Below, in pieces: positions 25,690-32,185 of a stretch of 64,000 nucleotides of DNA. The translations under genes and the position numbers were made by a program. The stretch is from Sedimentibacter hydroxybenzoicus DSM 7310. GTDB lineage: Bacteria > Bacillota > Clostridia > Tissierellales > Sedimentibacteraceae. How positions within the stretch are numbered: position 1 is the first letter of the stretch; each line of letters starts with the position of its first letter. The notes under the pieces were generated by a model that was not told the origin of the DNA, searched no databases, and saw only the letters and a program-made list of their open reading frames with translations. The stretch lies in contig NZ_JACBNQ010000013.1 of assembly GCF_013403245.1 (NCBI RefSeq), positions 1 through 64,000 on the forward strand. Reading direction: 5' to 3'.

Positions 25690-26448
25690 ATGAATAAATT
25701 ACTTAAGAAGATGAATGAGGGTAATTGTGTTTATGGTCCTTTTATGAAAACTGGTGACCCTGCTTTTGTTGAGATTGTGGGACATTCAGGTTTCGATTTT
25801 GCCATATTAGACTTAGAACATGGACCTTCAAATGAATTAGCTTTGCAAAATCTAATTCGAGGGGCACAAATAGTAAACCTGTGCCCAATAGTCAGAGTTT
25901 CAAAGCTTGATGAAGTTTTAATTGGTAGAGCGTTAGATGTTGGTGCTCAAGGAGTTCAGGTACCTCAAATTACAAATTCTAAAGAAGCTGCAATTGCTGT
26001 TAAAGCTTCAAAATTCGCGCCTTTAGGTGAGCGTGGAGTTTGCCGTTTTGTTAGAGCATCTAACTACAGTTCAACAGATAGATTTAAATATTTATCAGAA
26101 GCAAATGATAATTTAGTTATATTACAGCTAGAAGGTCAAGAAGCTATTAATAATTTGGACGAGATATTAGATGTTAGCGGAATAGATGTAATATTTGTTG
26201 GACCATATGATTTATCTCAATCAATTGGAGTACCAGGTAATATTAATCATCCCCTAGTTGAAGAAAAAATGAAATACATAATTAAAAGGGCATCTGAGAA
26301 AGGAATTTTAACAGGTACATTTGTTGACGCTGTTGATGATGCAACTAAGTGGAAAAATATAGGGGTTTCTTATATATCTTATTCCGTGGATGTAGGAATA
26401 TTTTATGAAACCTGTAAAAATATATTATTGATGATAAAGGAAGAATAA
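25690..26448 (+). CDS. HpcH/HpaI-family class II aldolase
   Basis: A 252-residue metal-dependent pyruvate aldolase of the HpcH/HpaI family, which cleaves 4-hydroxy-2-oxo acids or 2-keto-3-deoxy sugar acids to pyruvate plus an aldehyde. Landmarks: FAILDLEHGPSN (catalytic His near 45), VQVPQITNSKEA, RGVCRFVRASNYS, LQLEGQEAINNLDEI (metal-binding Glu) and DVIFVGPYDLSQSIG (metal-binding Asp). The exact substrate is unknown. Start ATG 25690 follows AAGGTGA; an in-frame GTG at 25681 lies within that site. The aldehyde it releases is a candidate AOR substrate. Confidence 0.88.
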   Translation: MNKLLKKMNEGNCVYGPFMKTGDPAFVEIVGHSGFDFAILDLEHGPSNELALQNLIRGAQIVNLCPIVRVSKLDEVLIGRALDVGAQGVQVPQITNSKEAAIAVKASKFAPLGERGVCRFVRASNYSSTDRFKYLSEANDNLVILQLEGQEAINNLDEILDVSGIDVIFVGPYDLSQSIGVPGNINHPLVEEKMKYIIKRASEKGILTGTFVDAVDDATKWKNIGVSYISYSVDVGIFYETCKNILLMIKEE

Positions 26449-26467
26449 ATATAATTGGAGATCTTTT

Positions 26468-27436
26468 ATGAATAATCTTTTAGAACAAATTTACAAATTA
26501 GGTATTATTCCGGTAATAAAAATAGATGATGTTGAAAAAGCAGTACCATTAGCAAAATCACTTATAGATGGAAATCTATCATGTGCAGAAATCACTTTTC
26601 GTACATCACAAGGAGAAGAAGCAATACGAAGAATTTCAAAAGAGTTTTCACAAATGTTAGTTGGGGCAGGTACAGTCCTTACAGTAGAACAGGTTGATCG
26701 TGCAATTGATGCAGGTGCCAAATTTATTGTTAGTCCTGGTATTAATAAAAAAGTAGTTGAGCATTGTATAAATAATAATATTCTAATTATACCTGGATGC
26801 TCAAATCCTACTGATATAGAAATGGCATTAGAATTAGGTCTTGAAGTAGTTAAATTTTTTCCGGCAGAGCAAGCAGGAGGTTTAAATTATATTAAGGCTA
26901 TTTCAGCGCCCTATACAAATATTAAATTTATGCCGACAGGTGGCATAAACATTTCTAATATCAATAACTACTTATCCTTTAATAAAGTAATCGCCTGTGG
27001 TGGCTCATGGATGGTAAAATCAGAGTTAATTAATGAAGGTAGCTTTAATGAAATAACAAACTTAGTAAAACAAGCAATTGCTACTATGCTAGGCTTTGAA
27101 TTTGCTCATGTTGGCATTAATATGGAGAATGAAAAAGATGCTTTGCAAAGTGCAAGCTTATTGCAAAAAATGTTTAATTTCAATGTTAGAAATGGCAATA
27201 GTTCAGTATTTTCCAGTGAGTTTTTTGAGTTTACAAAAACTCCATACTTAGGTAAAAATGGACATATTGCAATTAGCACGAACAGTATAGAACGTGCGAT
27301 ATATTATTTAGAGTTAGAAGGATTTGAATTTAACTATAATGCATGTAAAAAGGATCCTTCGGGTAAATACGTATCAATTTATTTTAAAGATGAGATAGCA
27401 GGTTTTGCTGTTCATCTAGTTCAAAAAAAGAAATAG
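26468..27436 (+). CDS. eda: KDPG/KHG aldolase with C-terminal VOC-like domain
   Basis: A 322-residue fusion. Residues 1-205 are a class I 2-dehydro-3-deoxyphosphogluconate aldolase: catalytic Glu in AEITFRT (E41), VGAGTVLT and Schiff-base lysine K129 in VVKFFPAEQAGG, then GGINISNINNYLS. It splits KDPG into pyruvate and glyceraldehyde 3-phosphate. Residues about 212-322 add a domain resembling glyoxalase/bleomycin-resistance (VOC) folds: FAHVGINMENEKDALQSASL at its start and YVSIYFKDEIAGFAVHLVQ at its end. The extension may bind a metal or an effector. It lies 13 nt before the KDG kinase that makes its substrate. Confidence 0.9.
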   Translation: MNNLLEQIYKLGIIPVIKIDDVEKAVPLAKSLIDGNLSCAEITFRTSQGEEAIRRISKEFSQMLVGAGTVLTVEQVDRAIDAGAKFIVSPGINKKVVEHCINNNILIIPGCSNPTDIEMALELGLEVVKFFPAEQAGGLNYIKAISAPYTNIKFMPTGGINISNINNYLSFNKVIACGGSWMVKSELINEGSFNEITNLVKQAIATMLGFEFAHVGINMENEKDALQSASLLQKMFNFNVRNGNSSVFSSEFFEFTKTPYLGKNGHIAISTNSIERAIYYLELEGFEFNYNACKKDPSGKYVSIYFKDEIAGFAVHLVQKKK

Positions 27437-27448
27437 GAGAATAAGACA

Positions 27449-28471
27449 ATGAGCAAGGTTATTACTTTTGGTGAAATAATGTTAAGATTAGCACCTTTTA
27501 ATTACTATCGCTTTGTACAAGCTAACAGATTTGAGGCTACTTATGGTGGTGGGGAAGCAAATGTGGCTGTTTCATTAGCTACACTTGGTGTCGATGTAGG
27601 CTATGTTACAAAATTACCGAATAATGAAATAGGCCAGTCAGCTGTCAATTCATTAAGACAATATGGAGTTAACACTTCCTCTATTGTACGTGGTGGAAAT
27701 CGTGTTGGCATATATTTTCTAGAAAAAGGTGCATCTCAGAGACCGTCTAAGGTCGTTTACGATCGTGCAGGTTCTGCCATAGCCACAGCTTTAAAGGAAG
27801 AATTTAATTGGAACGTCATATTTGAAGGTGTAGAATGGTTTCATTTTACTGGTATTACACCTGCCTTAGGTGATAATGTAGCCGATATTTGTTTAGAAGC
27901 ATGTAAAATTGCTAAGGAAAAAAACATCACTATTAGTTGTGATTTAAACTATCGAAAGAATTTATGGAGCAAGAAAAAGGCTTGTGAGGTTATGTCAAAA
28001 TTGATGCCTTATGTTGATGTTTGCATCGCAAATGAAGAGGATGCAGCGGATGTATTTGGAATAAAGGCACAAGGTTCAGATATAATTACAGGTAAAGTTA
28101 ATCACGAAGGTTATAAAGAAGTAGCTAAGAAATTAGCTGATAAATTTGAATTAAAAAAAGTTGCAATAACTTTACGTGGTTCTATATCTGCAAGTGATAA
28201 TAATTGGGCAGGTATCTTATATACAGATAACGAATTTTTCTTATCAAAAAATTATTTGATACATATTGTTGACCGTGTTGGAGGCGGAGACAGCTTTGGA
28301 GCCGGTTTGATTTATTCTTTCATAAATGGATTTGCTCCAGAAGATGCAATTGAGTTTGCAGTTGCTGCAAGCTGTTTAAAACAAACGATTGAGGGTGACT
28401 TTAATTTCGTTACTGTAGACGAAGTGAAAAAGTTAGCAAGTGGAGACGGTTCAGGAAGAGTACAAAGATAA
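27449..28471 (+). CDS. kdgK: 2-dehydro-3-deoxygluconokinase (PfkB family)
   Basis: A 340-residue ribokinase-fold sugar kinase. Landmarks are FGEIMLRLAP at the N-terminus, GGGEANVAVSLATLG (34-48), SCDLNYRKNLWS near 170, and the C-terminal DRVGGGDSFGAGLIYSFING with the catalytic Asp. It ends with the KDG-kinase-like GDGSGRVQR tail. It phosphorylates 2-keto-3-deoxygluconate or a close analogue for the adjacent aldolase. Last gene of the operon. Its 3' 32 bp recur inverted at 11614-11645. Confidence 0.92.
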   Translation: MSKVITFGEIMLRLAPFNYYRFVQANRFEATYGGGEANVAVSLATLGVDVGYVTKLPNNEIGQSAVNSLRQYGVNTSSIVRGGNRVGIYFLEKGASQRPSKVVYDRAGSAIATALKEEFNWNVIFEGVEWFHFTGITPALGDNVADICLEACKIAKEKNITISCDLNYRKNLWSKKKACEVMSKLMPYVDVCIANEEDAADVFGIKAQGSDIITGKVNHEGYKEVAKKLADKFELKKVAITLRGSISASDNNWAGILYTDNEFFLSKNYLIHIVDRVGGGDSFGAGLIYSFINGFAPEDAIEFAVAASCLKQTIEGDFNFVTVDEVKKLASGDGSGRVQR

Positions 28472-28572
28472 ATTTAATTAATGATTAACCATGGTCTATT
28501 CCTTTCAGGTTGTTACCGGGTCTCGCTGGAACCGTTGAATGACGGATAAAGCAATAATTTAAAAACACAAGT

Positions 28573-28626
28573 AACAAGAAATCTAAAAATATACTTAAAG
28601 GTATTTTGGGATTTCTTGTTCTTTTA
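28573..28626 (+). terminator. Terminator of the sugar-acid operon
   Basis: AACAAGAAATC (28573-28583) pairs with GATTTCTTGTT (28610-28620), with further imperfect pairing inward, followed by CTTTTATT. The remaining gap (28472-28572 and 28627-28762) shows only a weak TATAAT box at 28676-28681 before the hydrogenase genes. Confidence 0.75.
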
Positions 28627-28762
28627 TTAACAAATAATAATTTAATTACCAATTATACGATGCAATTATTATCAGTATAATTGATTTTTATATAGAAATT
28701 TAGCTATTGATATTATATAATAAAAAAATAACAAAGAATATAAAATGTTTGGAGGCATATTA

Positions 28763-29032
28763 ATGAAGGTAAAAGTCTGCGTAGGTTCAAACTGTACTTT
28801 ATTGGGAGCGATGAGTATATTAGATCAGATTGATGATTTGAAAATTATTATCAGCGAGGATTCAGATAATTATAATGATGAAGAACTGGAAGTTGAAGCT
28901 ATCAGGTGTTTGGGATTCTGCAAGAACACTGATGAAAAGGTTGCGCCGATAGTAGTGATTGATGGTGAGACAATGTATAATGCTACAAGCCAGACAGTGA
29001 TGGAGAAGATTGTTAACAAAATCAGGAAATGA
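28763..29032 (+). CDS. Thioredoxin-like [2Fe-2S] ferredoxin (NuoE-type)
   Basis: An 89-residue protein with the four-cysteine pattern of thioredoxin-fold [2Fe-2S] proteins: C-x4-C in VCVGSNCTLLGA and C-x3-C in RCLGFCKN. It ends with a PIVVIDGETMYNATSQTVMEKI segment as in NuoE C-terminal domains. The start is ATG 28763 behind TTGGAGG. It precedes the [FeFe]-hydrogenase by 24 nt and is probably its electron partner. Confidence 0.82.
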   Translation: MKVKVCVGSNCTLLGAMSILDQIDDLKIIISEDSDNYNDEELEVEAIRCLGFCKNTDEKVAPIVVIDGETMYNATSQTVMEKIVNKIRK

Positions 29033-29056
29033 CAGAAGAGACTTGGAGGAATAATA

Positions 29057-30556
29057 ATGAAAGAAAGTTATGTCGATCTTGTTCGCATTAGGAGACAGGT
29101 ATTTGCAAAGGTTGCAAAATTAGCTTATGATGGTGCTGATTTATCAGAACTGGAGAAGGCATCTTTTGAAATTTTACCGGGAGAAGTAGCTACATACAGG
29201 GATAGTATATTCAGAGAAAGAGCTATAGTTGATGAGCGGCTTAGGTTAACATTGGGATTGAATGCGAGAAAACCTACTGAGCACCATCGCGTAACCGACG
29301 GAATTAACGATGTAGATGTCGATAAAATCCAATTTATAGAGCCGTTAATCAATGTTATCACATTTGCATGTGAAGCTTGTCCTACTAAGCAATTTTATGT
29401 AACCGACAATTGCAGAAAGTGCTTAGCTCATCCATGTACCAACGTATGCCCCACAAATGCCGTTTCAATAGGACGAAAAAGAGCGATAATTGATTTGGAT
29501 AAATGTATCAAATGCGGCAGATGCAAGGATACATGTCCATACAGTGCAATTGTACAATATGACAGACCTTGTGCTGCTGCATGCGGTGTTAATGCAATAG
29601 AAAGTGATTATCTGGGCAGGGCAGAGATAAATATGGACAGATGTGTATCATGCGGAAATTGCATTATCCAGTGTCCTTACGGAGCTATATCAGATAAATC
29701 TCAAATATACCAGCTTATTAAGGCTTTAAAGTCAAATGATCACATGTATGCTATAGTGGCACCGTCATTTTTAGGACAGTTTGGACCTTTGGCTTCTCCT
29801 GTTCAAATATTTGAAGGGATAAAGCAGCTTGGATTTGAAGATGCTATAGAGGTAAGCTTAGGGGCAGATATTACAACTTTAAGAGAAGCAAATGAATTTC
29901 TTGAAAGAGTGCCAAACGAAATTCCATATATGGGAACAAGCTGCTGCAATTCATGGACAATAATGGTTGAAAAATTATTTCCGGATCAATTTGAATATAT
30001 ATCAGATTCTTCTTCGCCGATGGTTGAAACTGCAAAATATATTAAGAAAAATGATCCTGATGCAAAAATAGCCTTTATAGGACCTTGCATTTCCAAGAAA
30101 TTAGAAGCATTAAGAGAAGATGTCAAGGATTATGTGCATTTTGTAATTACTTTTGAAGAACTTATGGGTATGTTTGTTGCTAAAGGGATAGAATTGTCGG
30201 AAATTGAGGTATCTGAAAAAATACAGGATGCGTCTTCATTAGGTCGCGGTTATGCTATAGCAGGCGGAGTAGCCGAAGCAGTAAAGCAGGTAGCTTTGTC
30301 CATGGACCCGTCAAAGGAGATAAATGTCGAAGGCGCTTCTACCTTGCATGAATGTGTGAAGCTTATGAGAGTTGCAAAGTCCGGAAAAAGGAACGGATAC
30401 TTGCTTGAAGGCATGGCATGTTCGGGTGGGTGTATTGCGGGTCCCGGAACATTAGCGTCACTTAACAGGGTAAGAAAGGCCGTAATAGATTTTAAAAATC
30501 AAGCAGATATTAAGTCTCCATTAGAAAATAAAATTATAGATGAAAATTTATCTTGA
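29057..30556 (+). CDS. [FeFe]-hydrogenase, monomeric, with variant H-cluster motifs
   Basis: A 499-residue ferredoxin-type hydrogenase. The N-terminal 100 residues are a clostridial leader domain. Cysteine clusters follow at 105-131 and then two or more [4Fe-4S] motifs (CIKCGRCKDTCP near 150-161 and CVSCGNCIIQCP near 196-207). The H-cluster domain carries L1 TSCCNSW (294-300), L2 GPCISKK (342-348) and L3 MACSGGCIAGPG (453-464). Compared with the classical TSCCPxW, MPCxxKK and MACPGGC, L1 has Asn for Pro and L3 has Ser for Pro. All four cluster cysteines are present. It could be a ferredoxin-linked H2-evolving enzyme or a sensory/regulatory homologue. Confidence 0.88.
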   Translation: MKESYVDLVRIRRQVFAKVAKLAYDGADLSELEKASFEILPGEVATYRDSIFRERAIVDERLRLTLGLNARKPTEHHRVTDGINDVDVDKIQFIEPLINVITFACEACPTKQFYVTDNCRKCLAHPCTNVCPTNAVSIGRKRAIIDLDKCIKCGRCKDTCPYSAIVQYDRPCAAACGVNAIESDYLGRAEINMDRCVSCGNCIIQCPYGAISDKSQIYQLIKALKSNDHMYAIVAPSFLGQFGPLASPVQIFEGIKQLGFEDAIEVSLGADITTLREANEFLERVPNEIPYMGTSCCNSWTIMVEKLFPDQFEYISDSSSPMVETAKYIKKNDPDAKIAFIGPCISKKLEALREDVKDYVHFVITFEELMGMFVAKGIELSEIEVSEKIQDASSLGRGYAIAGGVAEAVKQVALSMDPSKEINVEGASTLHECVKLMRVAKSGKRNGYLLEGMACSGGCIAGPGTLASLNRVRKAVIDFKNQADIKSPLENKIIDENLS

Positions 30557-30570
30557 TAAATTAAATGAAA

Positions 30571-30593
30571 ATGCTCTTTAAAATAAAGAGCAT
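30571..30593. terminator. Terminator palindrome, copy 1, left of MITE copy 2
   Basis: ATGCTCTTTA-AAA-TAAAGAGCAT, a 10-bp perfect stem after the hydrogenase gene. The same 23 nt recur at 30744-30766. Here the T-run expected after the stem is replaced by the MITE. Confidence 0.75.
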
Positions 30594-30714
30594 CAGGCTG
30601 CTGAAAAAGTCCCCCTGCGTCGTTGCCGTTCAGTCGGTCAATCCTCACGTATGTCTAATACGCTGCGGTTGCCCGCCTTCCGGCGCCTTGCAGGATGAAC
30701 TTTTTCAACAGCCT
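30594..30714. mobile_element. MITE-like element, copy 2
   Basis: About 120 bp with the same terminal inverted repeats as 4871-4990 (AGGCTGCTGAAAAAGT at the left end, ACTTTTTCAACAGCCT at the right). The interior is highly similar, including the shared TCAGTCGGTCAATCCTCACG. No ORF. It begins directly against one terminator palindrome, with a second identical palindrome 30 nt beyond its right end. A small 8-bp hairpin (30721-30739) lies in that gap. Confidence 0.78.
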
Positions 30715-30743
30715 ACCATCTTGATGACTTTGTCATCAATCTG

Positions 30744-30772
30744 ATGCTCTTTAAAATAAAGAGCATTTTTTT
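30744..30772 (+). terminator. Terminator palindrome, copy 2, with T-run
   Basis: Identical to 30571-30593 and followed by seven T. This is presumably the original or duplicated functional terminator for the hydrogenase operon. Confidence 0.8.
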
Positions 30773-30786
30773 GTTGTACAGAAATC

Positions 30787-30837
30787 ATTGACCATCTGGT
30801 CAATTTCATGTATAATTATATTGACTGAATAGTCAAT
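30787..30837 (+). promoter_or_regulatory. Autoregulated promoter with two TetR operators
   Basis: The -35 TTGACC (30788-30793), 17-nt spacer and TATAAT (30811-30816). Operator 1, 30787-30804, is a perfect palindrome (ATTGACCA-TC-TGGTCAAT) covering the -35. Operator 2, 30820-30837 (ATTGACT-GAAT-AGTCAAT), lies just after the -10. Centres are 33 bp apart, three helical turns, so two TetR dimers could bind the same face and shut the promoter. Confidence 0.8.
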
Positions 30838-30854
30838 GGGTAAGGAGGTTATGC

Positions 30855-31466
30855 ATGATTGACAATTCAAAAAGAGATAAAATTTTAGAAGCAAGCTTAT
30901 GTGAGTTTGCGGAATACGGTTATGATAAAGCAAGCACCGACAGGATAAGTGAAAAAGCAGGAGTTTCCAAGGGGTTGATTTTTCATTATTTTGGTTCTAA
31001 GGATAATTTGTACATGATTATCATAAACAAGTGCATAGATGATTTTTTTGATAAATTTAATAAAATGAAATTCGACGATTCTGAATTCATACAAAAATTT
31101 ATTCAAATTACTAAAATGAAATATAATTTTTTTATTAGCAATCCCATGCATTACAGAATACTGACAAGCGGATTTTATAATGCTCCGAAAAAATTACAAA
31201 AAAAGCTTGAACTTAGGTATTCTGAACTTAAGCAAATCGGATTAAATATAATAGTAGATATGATTAAAGGTTTACCCATCAAGGAAAATATTTCGGCAGA
31301 TGATATATTAATAGTATTTGAATCCTTTACCGGCTTAATGGAAAGCAGATACTTGCCTCATTTTACAGAGGATATAGATAATTTTGAAGAAATATACGAT
31401 GTTATTATCGATGAATATATTAAGCTTATAAATATTATTTTATACGGTATTTTAGACCAAAATTAA
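30855..31466 (+). CDS. TetR-family transcriptional repressor
   Basis: A 203-residue regulator. The N-terminal HTH shows ILEASLCEFAEYGYDKAST, then RISEKAGVSKGLIFHYFGSKDNLY (residues about 10-55). The C-terminal helical ligand-binding domain is divergent. It heads an efflux-type operon and has two palindromic operators overlapping its own promoter, so it probably represses the whole operon until an amphiphilic ligand binds. RBS TAAGGAGG. Confidence 0.92.
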   Translation: MIDNSKRDKILEASLCEFAEYGYDKASTDRISEKAGVSKGLIFHYFGSKDNLYMIIINKCIDDFFDKFNKMKFDDSEFIQKFIQITKMKYNFFISNPMHYRILTSGFYNAPKKLQKKLELRYSELKQIGLNIIVDMIKGLPIKENISADDILIVFESFTGLMESRYLPHFTEDIDNFEEIYDVIIDEYIKLINIILYGILDQN

Positions 31467-31477
31467 GGGGTGATAAT

Positions 31478-32185
31478 TTGAGTGACACAGTATTAAAAGT
31501 TAAAAATCTCAGTAAGAATTATCAAATGGGTGAAGTTACGGTTAAAGCATTGGAGGATGTGACCTTTGAAGTGGAAAAAGGGGAATTTATAGTTATCTTA
31601 GGACCCAGTGGTTCCGGAAAAAGCACATTGCTAAATATAGTCGGCGGTATGGATAATCCCAGTGACGGCGAGGTTTATTTTAATAATGAATTAATAACGA
31701 AAATGAAGGATAAGGAGCTTACCTATTACAGAAGAAATAAAATCGGATTTGTATTTCAATTTTATAATTTAATGGCTACACTGACAGCAAGAGAAAATGT
31801 GGAGCTTGCTGCGGAGCTTTGCGAAAATGCCGCTGATATAGACGAGGTTATGGAATCTGTAGGTCTTGGGGACCGCGCCGACCATTTTCCGTCTCAAATG
31901 AGCGGAGGAGAACAGCAAAGAGTTGCAATAGCCAGAGCCGTTGCTAAGAATCCGCAGATTCTATTGTGTGATGAGCCTACCGGAGCACTTGATTTTGAAA
32001 CCGGCATACAGATATTGAAGGTATTAAAGGATGTAAACGAGAAATTTGGAAATACGGTTATGGTTATAACTCATAATGCTTCCATAGCTGATATGGCAGA
32101 CAAGATCATAAAAATGAGGAGCGGAAAAATAGCCGATATTATAATAAATGAAAATCCGATTTCTCCCGAAAGGATTGAATGGTAA
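31478..32185 (+). CDS. ABC transporter ATP-binding protein (MacB/LolD-type)
   Basis: A 235-residue ATPase with Walker A GPSGSGKST near residue 42, Q-loop FQFYNLM near 91, signature MSGGEQQRVAIARA near 140, Walker B ILLCDEPTGALD and H-loop MVITHN. TTG start behind AAGGGGTG. The gene overlaps the FtsX-type permease, its membrane partner. Confidence 0.93.
   Translation: MSDTVLKVKNLSKNYQMGEVTVKALEDVTFEVEKGEFIVILGPSGSGKSTLLNIVGGMDNPSDGEVYFNNELITKMKDKELTYYRRNKIGFVFQFYNLMATLTARENVELAAELCENAADIDEVMESVGLGDRADHFPSQMSGGEQQRVAIARAVAKNPQILLCDEPTGALDFETGIQILKVLKDVNEKFGNTVMVITHNASIADMADKIIKMRSGKIADIIINENPISPERIEW

Noticed and set aside
28495-28550. Possible T-box or RNA element after kdgK (GGTTGTTACCGGGTCTCGCTGG)
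   Set aside because: Resembles a T-box sequence only loosely; no specifier stem or antiterminator and the downstream genes are not amino-acid related.
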